DNA from: Coxiellaceae bacterium
GTDB lineage: Bacteria > Pseudomonadota > Gammaproteobacteria > Berkiellales > Berkiellaceae
DNA length: 36,004 nucleotides
NCBI GenBank assembly: GCA_947478905.1
Contig: CANJXG010000013.1
Span: 1-36,004, forward strand
Direction: 5' to 3'
Shown here one piece after another: positions 19,516-28,065 of the stretch. Every line of letters starts with the position of its first letter. The first letter of the stretch is position 1. The notes under the pieces were generated by a model. The model was not told the DNA's origin. It searched no databases and worked only from the letters and a program-made list of their open reading frames with translations. The translations under genes and the position numbers were made by a program.

Positions 19516-20766
19516 TTATAAAACTTTTTGATAACTAATACCAAAAAAGTGCAAGGCAGTATTGCTATATACCCCTTGGAGATTTCCAGTAAGAGGACCT
19601 CCTTTACTATTAATAGGCATATCTCCAATCCAATCTAAAGTATATGCAAAATTAAGACTGGAGCGACAAGATAAAGGATATTGAGCACCAAATCCAAAAC
19701 GCCACGTTTTGCTTACAGGCATATCCGGTGTTCGATTCTTTTCATCAACCATGCTACTATCATACGCTATACCACTAGACAAACGCCACGCATAAGGCGT
19801 TTTGTATTGAAACCCTACTGAACCATGCCAAGTATCTTTATAATTATGATTCACCGTGAGAGAACGGCTATTAACAGAATCTAATTCTACGCCTACTCGT
19901 CCAAATTGAGACCAATTTTGCCAGCCCACACTGCTTAATACGGCCCAGCGTGCATTGAGATCATGAAAAAGACTCAACATAAGTGTCTGAGGGACCGTCA
20001 TATGTAAAGCAAGATCAGCATCTAATAATCCCTGACTTTCCAATACGGGTCTTAAGACGCCTAAATTAGAAAATTCAGGTACAGCATTAAAATTTAATTT
20101 CATAGCCGAATTATAGACTAGACCAAAACGAGTACAATGACTGGGTTCGAATAAAAAGCTCAACTGACCACCAAGCCCTAATTGATTGTCGTGTAACTTT
20201 AATTCCCCATCTCCTGGTCCTACAGGGGTATTAATTGCCGTTTGTATACCAAAAAAAGTGTACATTACATTAAGACCCGCACCTACAGACCACATAGGAG
20301 AAACACGATATCCTAACGAAGGACTCATAGTCAGACCCAATAAGTGGGTTTTTTGGACACGATAACGTCCAACCCATTCTTCATCATATCTTAATATAGA
20401 TCCAAAATTACCATAGAGTGCTAAACCACACCGTAAATCATCTGTTAAAGAGCGAACATAAAAGGCACTTAAAGCTGGCAAAATCCCTGCTGGATTCCCG
20501 CCATTATTACCCTCAGTCGTGGTTTGGGGCCCAATATCAAAACCAAAGTTCGTCGTCATTAATTGAGAACCAATCATGATATGATTGCCTTTTAAATGCG
20601 TCATACCCGCGGGATTGCTTTGAGCAGTCGATGCATCTTGCGCCCGAGCGACCAAACCCGCTGCCGACAACCCTGCATCAGGAGTGGCAATTTCATATAA
20701 AAATAAACCTCCCGCTAAAGCTGAATGGCTATAGAGCGCTCCGATAATAAGATAGTGCTTTTTCAC
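19516..20766 (-). CDS. FadL/OmpP1-type outer-membrane transport protein
   Basis: 416 residues. A short signal-like N-terminus (MKKHYLIIGALYSHSALAG) is followed by GLFLYEIATPDAGLSAAGLVARAQDASTAQSNPAGM, the plug and hatch signature of FadL-family barrels (often written NPA). Alternating-hydrophobic beta strands follow to a C-terminal strand ending in Leu. FadL-type proteins pass long-chain fatty acids or other hydrophobic compounds across the outer membrane. An 18-bp perfect palindrome lies 35 nt upstream of the start. No other fad gene is adjacent, so the substrate is open. Confidence 0.85.
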   Translation of the reverse strand: MKKHYLIIGALYSHSALAGGLFLYEIATPDAGLSAAGLVARAQDASTAQSNPAGMTHLKGNHIMIGSQLMTTNFGFDIGPQTTTEGNNGGNPAGILPALSAFYVRSLTDDLRCGLALYGNFGSILRYDEEWVGRYRVQKTHLLGLTMSPSLGYRVSPMWSVGAGLNVMYTFFGIQTAINTPVGPGDGELKLHDNQLGLGGQLSFLFEPSHCTRFGLVYNSAMKLNFNAVPEFSNLGVLRPVLESQGLLDADLALHMTVPQTLMLSLFHDLNARWAVLSSVGWQNWSQFGRVGVELDSVNSRSLTVNHNYKDTWHGSVGFQYKTPYAWRLSSGIAYDSSMVDEKNRTPDMPVSKTWRFGFGAQYPLSCRSSLNFAYTLDWIGDMPINSKGGPLTGNLQGVYSNTALHFFGISYQKVL

Positions 20767-20800
20767 AACTAAAAATCGTCCTTGTATTCAATTAAATCCA

Positions 20801-20818
20801 ATTATAGCTAGCTATAAT
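20801..20818. promoter_or_regulatory. 18-bp perfect palindrome upstream of the fadL-like gene
   Basis: ATTATAGCTAGCTATAAT reads identically on both strands. On minus its right half is a consensus TATAAT (20806-20801) placed 35 nt before the start codon, so a dimeric regulator bound here would block the -10. I found no good -35 at 17 nt. Confidence 0.45.
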
Positions 20819-20876
20819 AGATTGAGCTGCTATTTTCATTCTACCATAATAATACTGAGTCTCTATAGTCTGCAAC

Positions 20877-22154
20877 TTAATCCGTATTTTTTCTAATTTT
20901 ATCTAATTTTTCAGCAATTTTGCTCTCTATACCTCGTGCCACAGGTTTATAATAAATTTTTTCACCCATGTTGTCTGGAAAATATTGTTGGCCATAGGCA
21001 ATGCCTTCTTCTTCATCATGATCATAACGATAAGCTTGAGCGTAACCCTGTGCTTTCATTAATTCAGTGGGGGCATTTCGAAGATGAATGGGTACAGGTT
21101 GCGAGCCATAGGCTTTAGCATCATGCAAGGCTTGTTTATAAGCCACATACACTGCATTACTTTTAGGCGCAACGGCAAGATAGACTAAAGCCTGAGCAAG
21201 AGCCAATTCCCCTTCTGGAGAACCCAAACGATGTTGAGCATCCCATGCATTTAAGGCAATCTCTAACCCTCTTGGATCGGCATTTCCGATATCTTCGGTT
21301 GCCATACGAACTATGCGCCTGGCAATATATAAAGGATCGCACGCTCCCTCGATCATTCTGGCAAACCAATATAAAGCAGCATCAGGACTAGAGCCTCTCA
21401 CAGCTTTATGTAAAGCAGATATTTGTTCATAAAAAATATCACCCTCTTTATCAAAACGCCGTATATTTCCAGAAAAAAGATTCTGTAAAAAATCTTTATT
21501 GACTTCAATAGACCCTTTATTTTTAGCTTGATTCATAATCAATTCAAGGGCATTTAAAATACGTCTTGCATCTCCATCGGCATAATGCAGCAACAAATTT
21601 AAGGCGCCGCTTTCAAAGCTTAAAGTAATATTATAATTTTCTTGAATCAGGGTCACCGCTCTATCTACAATATTTTTTAAACTTTCAATATTATGAGGCT
21701 TTAATACTACTACTTGTGCTCTAGATAATAATGCGTTATTTAAGGCAAATGAAGGGTTTTCTGTGGTTGCACCAATAAAAATAAAAGTACCATCTTCCAA
21801 ATAAGGCAAAAAAGCATCTTGTTGGGCTTTATTAAACCTGTGAACTTCATCAACAAATAATACCGTTTTACGATTTTCAGAAGCTCTCATAGCGTGCGCA
21901 TCACTCACGGCTTGTCTTATTTCTTTTACTCCTGCCATTACAGCAGAGATAGCAATAAAATGCGCATGCACGCTATTTGCCATAATATGCGCTAAGGTGG
22001 TTTTACCTGAACCTGGTGACCCCCAAAATATTATCGAAAATAATTCACCTGTTTGAATTGCTTGAAATAAAGGCATCGTATCACCCAACACATGATGCTG
22101 ACCTACAAAGTCTTCTAATGTTTTAGGACGTAAAATGGTAGCTAAAGGAATCAT
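20877..22154 (-). CDS. rarA: replication-associated recombination protein A (AAA+ ATPase)
   Basis: 425 residues. Walker A WGSPGSGKTTLA, Walker B LFVDEVHRFNKAQQDAFLPYLE, sensor 1 IGATTENPSF and the C-terminal tetramerisation domain (LYIARRIVRMATEDIGNADPR) are all present. RarA (MgsA, orthologue of WRNIP1) acts at stalled replication forks. The start overlaps the end of def by 4 nt, giving a two-gene coupled unit. Confidence 0.96.
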   Translation of the reverse strand: MIPLATILRPKTLEDFVGQHHVLGDTMPLFQAIQTGELFSIIFWGSPGSGKTTLAHIMANSVHAHFIAISAVMAGVKEIRQAVSDAHAMRASENRKTVLFVDEVHRFNKAQQDAFLPYLEDGTFIFIGATTENPSFALNNALLSRAQVVVLKPHNIESLKNIVDRAVTLIQENYNITLSFESGALNLLLHYADGDARRILNALELIMNQAKNKGSIEVNKDFLQNLFSGNIRRFDKEGDIFYEQISALHKAVRGSSPDAALYWFARMIEGACDPLYIARRIVRMATEDIGNADPRGLEIALNAWDAQHRLGSPEGELALAQALVYLAVAPKSNAVYVAYKQALHDAKAYGSQPVPIHLRNAPTELMKAQGYAQAYRYDHDEEEGIAYGQQYFPDNMGEKIYYKPVARGIESKIAEKLDKIRKNTD

Positions 22155-22726
22155 AATGCAGTCGGCTTAAGATACGTAACAGAATCAGTTTTTTTTATTT
22201 GCTTCATAAATGCTGCTAATTCTAAACTGGTAGAAAAGCTTTTTAATTCTGCTCCTGCTTTTTTAATATTTTCAATGCCTTGTAAATGATCGTATTCATG
22301 TTGAAATACTTTTGCGGCAAATCCTTCTAATTTTTTCTTGACACGCTCTCCATTTACATTATAGTACTCTACTACCACACTCTGAGAGCGACTCAGACAT
22401 GCAGCTTGAGAGGTATCGTTTTCTTGCATTGTAGAAAAACAGGCTTCCCAACTCATATAGGTTTTTGGATCACTGGCTATAATGTTTGGATTAATTGCCA
22501 CTTCCATATTTTCTATGGAGCGATCCCAACTATAAATAAACACTTGTTTAGAAATACCAATTTGAGGGGCAGCAAGCCCTGCGGCTGGCATTAAAGGCAT
22601 TAACGTCGTTATTAATTGATCTGCAATCATTTTAGCTTCTTTTAAACCTTCAACATTTAACGATATTGCTTGTGCTTTTTGGGATAAAAACCCTGCTTTA
22701 TCATGAAAAATAGTAATTATGGGCAT
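22151..22726 (-). CDS. def: peptide deformylase
   Basis: 191 residues. Motif 1 is intact (AGLAAPQIG). Motif 3 is intact, with metal ligands His143 and His147 and catalytic Glu144 in QHEYDHLQG. Motif 2 reads EACFS (94-98) in place of the usual EGCLS but keeps the metal-binding Cys96. It removes the formyl group from nascent proteins. It is not next to fmt, the usual partner, but forms a unit with rarA; the divergent motif 2 suggests it could be a second deformylase paralogue. Confidence 0.88.
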   Translation of the reverse strand: MPIITIFHDKAGFLSQKAQAISLNVEGLKEAKMIADQLITTLMPLMPAAGLAAPQIGISKQVFIYSWDRSIENMEVAINPNIIASDPKTYMSWEACFSTMQENDTSQAACLSRSQSVVVEYYNVNGERVKKKLEGFAAKVFQHEYDHLQGIENIKKAGAELKSFSTSLELAAFMKQIKKTDSVTYLKPTAL

Positions 22727-22757
22727 AGCATATATTCCAGTCTAATAGTGACAGTTT

Positions 22758-23663
22758 TCAATTTATATAATCTTCTAGTTTGGCTATCTTTGCCTTATCC
22801 GGGAAAAGTGTCATTAACGCACCAGATAACAAAACCACTATTCCAAGCATTTGTAAATTAGTGACTTGTTCATCTAACAATACAATGCCAAATATGACTA
22901 CAAAAACGGGCTCTAAAACAGATAACATAGAAGCTTTTTCAGAACTAATATATTGTAAAGCCTTCAATAATAACAATATAGGCAATGCGGTACATACGAG
23001 CCCCATAGAAATGATACACAACCAAGTATAAGCTCCTGTTGGAATATGCAAACTAGAATCCATCATCGCGGCAACTAAGCATGTAGTCATACACCCTGCG
23101 CAGACCATTAACGTAGCAACTAAAGGAGAGAGCATAATGCGCTTGCTTGAAAAAATATAACACGCATAACAAAAAGCAGATAACAGACCCAATGCAATGC
23201 CCAATACATTAAAAGACACCGCTTGTTTGTCTGCTAGACAAATCATTCCGGCAATAATAGTAGAAAACGCAGCACAATACAACATACTTATTTTTGTTTT
23301 ATAAACAATAATATTTAATAACACCACCATTGCTGGAAAAGAAAAAAATATTACCATAGATAAACCAGTCCCTATATGCTGGCTAGCCATAAAATAGGCA
23401 ATAGTGCCAGTACCGTAAAAAACGATCCCATATACCAACACGTTTAAACTTGCTATAGACACCCTTGATCCGTTTTTATAAGTGGACAGCAATACCATTA
23501 AGACACACACTGTCGCTATTGCAAATCGCCAGAACAGCATATTAAATACAGATAAACCTAAATTCATAAGGGTCACGCCAAAATAACCGATCAAACCATA
23601 ACATAACCCTGAACTAATAGCATATACTACACCTTGCTTGTGCTTTGGTAACCATGTTATCAC
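22758..23663 (-). CDS. EamA/DMT-family membrane transporter
   Basis: 301 residues with about ten hydrophobic helices in two EamA repeats. The second repeat carries the conserved SSEKASMLSVLEPVFVVIFGIVLLDEQVT near the C-terminus. The family exports or exchanges small metabolites; the substrate cannot be read from sequence. Its ATG overlaps the ubiC stop by 4 nt, so the two are co-translated. Confidence 0.88.
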   Translation of the reverse strand: MITWLPKHKQGVVYAISSGLCYGLIGYFGVTLMNLGLSVFNMLFWRFAIATVCVLMVLLSTYKNGSRVSIASLNVLVYGIVFYGTGTIAYFMASQHIGTGLSMVIFFSFPAMVVLLNIIVYKTKISMLYCAAFSTIIAGMICLADKQAVSFNVLGIALGLLSAFCYACYIFSSKRIMLSPLVATLMVCAGCMTTCLVAAMMDSSLHIPTGAYTWLCIISMGLVCTALPILLLLKALQYISSEKASMLSVLEPVFVVIFGIVLLDEQVTNLQMLGIVVLLSGALMTLFPDKAKIAKLEDYIN

Positions 23664-24223
23664 TGTGGATAGTCCCCCAAATCAATCATATACACTTCAG
23701 TGACTATAAGCGGATCCGCTTCTAACCAAAAAAGAGAACGCCTACCCCAATACTCAACCCCTTCATGACACACATGCGCATACTCAAATTCACTTCTTTT
23801 ATAATGGGGATGAGAATATAAAATCACTTTTCCAAATGATTTATTTTTTAATGCAAGAATGTTCGTTTTATTATGAGCAAAAGTCACCTCAGGAATCGTC
23901 ACTCGTCCATACGTTAAAATCTGATCCGTATTTTTGAGATAAATTTCTCTAATAAAAAAAGGAGTGCCTTTACCTACATTATTCAAATAAAGCAGTTCAT
24001 GCGCAAAAGGAGGTTCAAATGTTTCGGATAATACCTCAACCTGAATTTCTCCATGCACTTTGGCTAAGGCATCGCCTAAAAAATGAGGTTTAGTGAGCCA
24101 TTTCTCCAGATTAGCGCTTGGATTTTTTGCTAAACTATTAATCTGAGAGCACCACGATACTTCTTGTAGATTTGGGATCTCATTTCTCATGGTTAAGTAC
24201 CCATTGTTTTTTATCAATTCCAT
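23660..24223 (-). CDS. ubiC: chorismate pyruvate-lyase (ubiquinone biosynthesis)
   Basis: 187 residues. The family landmarks are in order: FFIREIYL with Arg92, YGRVTIPEVTF, LGK-like FGKVILYS, YWGRRSLFWLE (about 158-168) and PLIVTEVYM with Glu176, equivalents of the active-site Arg and Glu of E. coli UbiC (165 aa). It splits chorismate to pyruvate and 4-hydroxybenzoate, the ring precursor of ubiquinone. The normal neighbour ubiA is absent here. An alternative start at ATG 24190 would give 176 aa, nearer the family length. The downstream EamA gene is coupled. Confidence 0.85.
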   Translation of the reverse strand: MELIKNNGYLTMRNEIPNLQEVSWCSQINSLAKNPSANLEKWLTKPHFLGDALAKVHGEIQVEVLSETFEPPFAHELLYLNNVGKGTPFFIREIYLKNTDQILTYGRVTIPEVTFAHNKTNILALKNKSFGKVILYSHPHYKRSEFEYAHVCHEGVEYWGRRSLFWLEADPLIVTEVYMIDLGDYPQ

Positions 24224-24280
24224 AAGTATATCTACCTAAACTACCATTGGTAGGGGTATCAAGCCAGTATTTTTTTAGCA

Positions 24281-24892
24281 TTAGATTGGCTCTTGATTCC
24301 AACTAAGCATTTCTAATGTTTGAGGCGTTATTAATAGTGCACACAAATGACCTGTTTTAATTTTATAGCTTCTAAAATTAATATTTTTCCAAATTTCAGG
24401 GATTAATGATAAAAATAATCGTATAGTCCCTCCGCTAGATACGGCAAGAATAGTCTCTTCATTGAAATCCAAGCCTTCAAGCCAATTGCGGATCATTGCT
24501 TGCTTTTGCTCGAAAGACATCTTAAATATAGCACTTGGCCATATTCCAGATTCAGACCAATCATGAAATTCGCTGGGCCATTGACTCTTAATTTCATCAT
24601 CTGTTAAGCCTTCCCAAGGTCCATAATCTAGCTCATCTAAGGCTGCAATATTTTCAATTACAGTCTTGCAAACAGCTTGCGCCGTTTGTTTTTGCCTGGT
24701 TAACTTTCCACAATAAACTTTATCAAAGATAATATTATTTTTAGAAAAATACTCAGATAACGCTAACGCTTGCTGATGCCCAAACTCGGTCAGAGGTAAA
24801 TCCATATGCGCCCCTACGGTCACTACTTTATCTGAAGCATTAAAAGTATTACCATGGCGAGCCAAAAAAAGTCTAATCGTTTTATTTTTCAT
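24281..24892 (-). CDS. histidine-phosphatase (PGAM) family protein, atypical active site
   Basis: I start at ATG 24892, 1 nt past the kdsB-like stop (203 aa); a longer frame from 24934 would overlap kdsB by 41 nt and add an unrelated stretch. RHGNTF (phospho-accepting His) is near the N-terminus, followed by LTEFGHQQALALSEYF and ELDYGPWEGLTDDEI (acidic proton donor). The second catalytic His of the family (usual VSHGG or VTHGG) is replaced: here it reads VSSGGTIR. Some PGAM-family branches have Ser there. Substrate unknown. Translational coupling to the kdsB-like gene suggests a role in the same sugar pathway. Confidence 0.8.
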   Translation of the reverse strand: MKNKTIRLFLARHGNTFNASDKVVTVGAHMDLPLTEFGHQQALALSEYFSKNNIIFDKVYCGKLTRQKQTAQAVCKTVIENIAALDELDYGPWEGLTDDEIKSQWPSEFHDWSESGIWPSAIFKMSFEQKQAMIRNWLEGLDFNEETILAVSSGGTIRLFLSLIPEIWKNINFRSYKIKTGHLCALLITPQTLEMLSWNQEPI

Positions 24893-24893
24893 A

Positions 24894-25703
24894 TTACAAT
24901 ACCAATTCACCTTCTTGCTCAATGATTTTTTCAACTACCGCTACATCTTCAGGATTATCAACTGAACCATGCGAACGATTTCTATAATCCACAGGCACCA
25001 CCCGTATTGGTATGCCATTTTCAAGCGCACGCAATTGTTCTAATTGTTCAATTTTTTCAAAAGGAGTCTGTGTGAGCTGCGTTAATTGCGTTAAACAAGC
25101 TGGGGTATAAGCATATAATCCTATATGTTGATGGATAGAATAATTTTGTATATCTGCAGCATTATCTCGATGATAGGGTATTAAAGTCTTTGAAAAATAT
25201 AATGCATTATAATTTTTATCAAACACCGCACAGGTCCCGCTACTAGAGCCTGCTCGTTTTTTAGTCACAAATGCAGATAAAGCCTCTCCTGCTAGTTTCA
25301 CCACAGGCGTGGTCATTACAATAGAAGAATCATTTAACATCTCTTTTAATATGGCATCTATAATCCAAGGCGGTGTTAGCACTGCATCGCCTTGTAAATT
25401 TAGAATAATATCATATGGGATATTTAATTGTGCATAGGCTATGGCCACTCTATCTGTACCGGTTTGACAATCAGAGGAGGTTAAAATAACTTCTGCTCCA
25501 AAACTTTCTACATAGGTTTTTAACTTCAAATCATCGGTTGCAATCACTACTTTCGAGGCATATTCACTCGCTTTAGCAATACGATATACTCGCTCAATCA
25601 TGCTCACCCCATGAATCATGCAACGCGGCTTATCTGGATACCGAGAAGAAGCCATTCTTGCTGGAATAATTATAATTGCTTGTCTAGTATTTTTATTTTG
25701 CAT
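24894..25703 (-). CDS. kdsB: 3-deoxy-manno-octulosonate cytidylyltransferase-like protein
   Basis: 269 residues (E. coli KdsB 248). The N-terminal CTP-binding motif reads IPARMASSRYPDKP, with ATDD, TSSDCQTGTDR, LNLQGDAVLTPPWIID and IHQHIGLYAYTPACL, and the C-terminal SVDNPEDV. The fold and order are KdsB; the enzyme activates KDO to CMP-KDO for lipid A-core synthesis. Deviations (QGDAVL for QGDEP, PDKPRCM for PGKPL) leave room for a paralogue acting on another sugar acid. It is coupled to the phosphatase gene just downstream. Confidence 0.8.
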   Translation of the reverse strand: MQNKNTRQAIIIIPARMASSRYPDKPRCMIHGVSMIERVYRIAKASEYASKVVIATDDLKLKTYVESFGAEVILTSSDCQTGTDRVAIAYAQLNIPYDIILNLQGDAVLTPPWIIDAILKEMLNDSSIVMTTPVVKLAGEALSAFVTKKRAGSSSGTCAVFDKNYNALYFSKTLIPYHRDNAADIQNYSIHQHIGLYAYTPACLTQLTQLTQTPFEKIEQLEQLRALENGIPIRVVPVDYRNRSHGSVDNPEDVAVVEKIIEQEGELVL

Positions 25704-25714
25704 CTTAGCTTCTC

Positions 25715-26393
25715 TTATGAGGTTTCAGGAATATTATGCACAGAAGCATCATAGCCAAGAAATTTAGGTAAAAACTTACACAAATGCCAACCCCAGTAAC
25801 ACATAAAACACCCTTTAACATAATAGCGTTATGCGTACCGATTGCTCATTTTTTGGAAAATGCTTAATTTGTAATAGCGCAAAAATAGAAATCAAAAAAG
25901 TGACTACCTCTAGTATATAAGTGAACACCCATCCAAAGGTAACAATACAAAATCTACCAATAGCAGGACCTGCGACGGTGCCTAGAACCCATTTAAAAGA
26001 ATGAAGGGCACTATAAGCCGGTAAGTCACTTTTTTCAACCAAACGAGGACCTAAAGAATCTAAAGCAGAACGATGAAAACCATTTAAAACAGATATCAAA
26101 CCCGCTGCACAATAAATAACCCAAATTTTTGGCTCCGCCAGCGCAGCATTGGCTGCTAATATTCCAATGACCACCACATCAGCAAAAACACCACCAATAA
26201 ATGCGGTAGCTAAAAGAGGGGTTAATTCTACTAAGCCAATAATACCCACTGCCAATGTAGAATCGGTTAATTCATAAATTTGAAAAGGGAGTGCTACATA
26301 CGTAATCATGGTCCCAAAAAAAGAAATCAATTGCCCAATAAACAGGCAACGATAATCTCTATATTTAATAAGAGGGAAAATGTCTAACAGCAT
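25715..26393 (-). pseudogene. decayed MFS transporter (EntS/MFS_3-like)
   Basis: The ORF 25815-26393 (192 aa) matches the N-terminal half of an MFS_3/EntS-type exporter: FPLIKYRDYRCLFIGQLISFFG, then YVALPFQIYELTDS, and GPRLVEKSDLPAYSALHS. The loop after helix 2 is damaged: FIGGVFADVVVIGILAANA lacks the charged DRRR segment, as if about a dozen codons were deleted. The frame ends after helix 6 (RITLLC). A short frame beyond (to TAA at 25715) reads WGWHLCKFLPKFLGYDA and may be the old C-terminus, so the second six-helix half has been lost. Confidence 0.7.
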
Positions 26394-26490
26394 AGTTGCA
26401 TATCCAAATAATTAATCATATTGCTATAATACTACCATATATTGAGGAATATTCAGCATATCTCTCTATGTCACCAAATAGACAGCTATG

Positions 26491-26578
26491 CTATATAAAA
26501 ATAGATTTGCAATATACTTGTTTTCAATCTATACTCAATATACTGAAATAAATGTACAGCAAATCTATTTTTATATAG
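26491..26578. repeat. perfect 20-bp inverted repeat flanking the AbiE promoter
   Basis: CTATATAAAAATAGATTTGC (26491-26510) and its exact complement (26559-26578) are separated by 48 nt. Inside, CAATATACT occurs twice as a direct repeat (26510-26518 and 26536-26544). The left arm overlaps the -35 of the promoter at 26507-26535 and the right arm lies just past its start site. AbiEi antitoxins are known to autoregulate by binding paired inverted repeats at their promoter; this layout fits. A small non-autonomous element is the alternative. Confidence 0.7.
26507..26535 (+). promoter_or_regulatory. promoter of the AbiE-type operon
   Basis: TTGCAA (26507-26512) and TATACT (26530-26535) are exactly 17 nt apart on plus. 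A start near 26542 gives a leader of about 88 nt that contains the right arm of the inverted repeat. Confidence 0.65.
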
Positions 26579-26629
26579 TTTGAACGCCCACTTAAATGCA
26601 TTGAAAATTATTAAGATAAAAAATATTAA

Positions 26630-27520
26630 ATGAAGCATAAAAATAGTAATTACTTTCTAACCTTAGTAGAACAAGCTATGCAAGAACCAGGCCGTTTACA
26701 CATGAGACCAGTAATCGAAAAAGAACTGTTACACTATGATATTCTCTTTGCCTTAGATACTGCCAATTTATTAGATAAACTCACGTTTCAAGGCGGAACA
26801 TCCCTTCGACTATGTTATGGTTCCCCTCGTTTTAGCGAAGATTTAGATTTTGCTGGAGGGTTTGAATTCGATATTAAAGACTTAATATCTATGAAAATCT
26901 GTCTTGAAGAATATCTAGTAACAAGATATAACTTAGAAATCACTATAAAAGAACCAAAAGATCTATTACAAGAAATTGAACATAAAAATATCAAAGTAAA
27001 TAAATGGCAAATTCGCGTCATAACTCATCCAGACCGTAAAGATATTCCAAAACAAATGATCAAAATTGAAGTGGCCAATATTCCTGCTTACACATCTGAA
27101 GCTAGGCAATTAATGCATAACTACGATTTTCTCCCTGATAATTATCGAAATACTATCGTAATGACTGAAACTTTAGAGGAAATTTTTGCTGATAAAATCG
27201 TTGCCTTTGTTCATTGCCAGGCCTATATCCGCTATCGTGACATTTGGGATCTCCACTGGTTAAAACAAAAAGGGGCTACCATGAATATAACCTTAATCAA
27301 AAAAAAATTAATAGATTATAGTGTCTCTCACTATCCTAAAAAAATAAATAAAATGATTGCGCAATTACATACTATTATTTTTGGACTTGAATTTAAAAGG
27401 CAAATGTCTCGCTTCTTGCCAGAAGAGATACAGCAAAAAACATTGTTAAGTGAAAAATTCTTACATGTTCTATTACGGGAAACTAGAGAAATGTTACAAG
27501 CATGTGATGCCCAATTATGA
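26630..27520 (+). CDS. abiEii: AbiEii/AbiGii-family nucleotidyltransferase toxin
   Basis: 296 residues with all four family motifs: FQGGTSLRLCYGSPRFSEDLDFA (Gly55-Gly56 and the metal-binding acidic group near Glu70-Asp73), the EIFADKI motif with Lys189, and RYRDIWDLHWL (Arg203-Asp204). AbiEii is a DNA-polymerase-beta-fold NTP transferase that stops growth on phage infection; the relative MenT modifies tRNA. Length is normal and no damage is seen. It overlaps the antitoxin gene by 4 nt. No clear Shine-Dalgarno precedes the ATG. Confidence 0.88.
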   Translation: MKHKNSNYFLTLVEQAMQEPGRLHMRPVIEKELLHYDILFALDTANLLDKLTFQGGTSLRLCYGSPRFSEDLDFAGGFEFDIKDLISMKICLEEYLVTRYNLEITIKEPKDLLQEIEHKNIKVNKWQIRVITHPDRKDIPKQMIKIEVANIPAYTSEARQLMHNYDFLPDNYRNTIVMTETLEEIFADKIVAFVHCQAYIRYRDIWDLHWLKQKGATMNITLIKKKLIDYSVSHYPKKINKMIAQLHTIIFGLEFKRQMSRFLPEEIQQKTLLSEKFLHVLLRETREMLQACDAQL

Positions 27521-28062
27521 ACAGACTAGAAGCAATTCATGCTTTAAGAGCATGGGATAAACAAGGAAAATACGTTTTTACAAAACACGAGCTTCACAAA
27601 CTTTTCCCAAAAGACAAACCTAAAACGCTCAGCGAAGGCATTAATCGCTTAATAAAAGATAAGCTATTAATTAGGGCTTTTCGTGGAATCTATGTTAATC
27701 CCTATGCCACCTCATTTGATGGCTATACCATTGAACATATTGCCAAAGCCTTACGTCCGGGGGAATATAATTACGTCAGTTTAGAATCTATTTTATCTGA
27801 ATATGGTGTCATTTCTCAAATCCCTATTGATAGAATTACAGTTATGACTACTGGACGTAAAGGCCTAATTAAAACTGCTTATGGTGTCATCGAGTTTACA
27901 CACACTAAACGACCACTAACTGATATTATCAAAAACATTATCACCATCAAAAATAGACCTTTACGTATTGCCAACAAACAAACAGCATGGCGAGATCTAA
28001 AGCGTGTAGGCCGAAATACCGATATGGTAGATTTAGAAGAATTAAAATTAGATGAAAATTAA
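27517..28062 (+). CDS. abiEi: AbiEi-family type IV antitoxin / autoregulator
   Basis: 181 residues. An N-terminal winged-helix domain (KYVFTKHELHKLFPKDKPKT, then INRLIKDKLLIRAFRGIYVN, about 18-65) is followed by the AbiEi C-terminal domain with YNYVSLESILSEYGVISQIP and a strand carrying TTGRKG and GVIEFTHTK. In the family the C-terminal domain provides antitoxicity and the N-terminus binds promoter repeats. Canonical abiE operons place the antitoxin first; here it is second and coupled to the toxin by ATGA overlap. It ends 3 nt before the convergent dehydrogenase gene's stop. Confidence 0.85.
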   Translation: MNRLEAIHALRAWDKQGKYVFTKHELHKLFPKDKPKTLSEGINRLIKDKLLIRAFRGIYVNPYATSFDGYTIEHIAKALRPGEYNYVSLESILSEYGVISQIPIDRITVMTTGRKGLIKTAYGVIEFTHTKRPLTDIIKNIITIKNRPLRIANKQTAWRDLKRVGRNTDMVDLEELKLDEN

Positions 28063-28065
28063 GCA

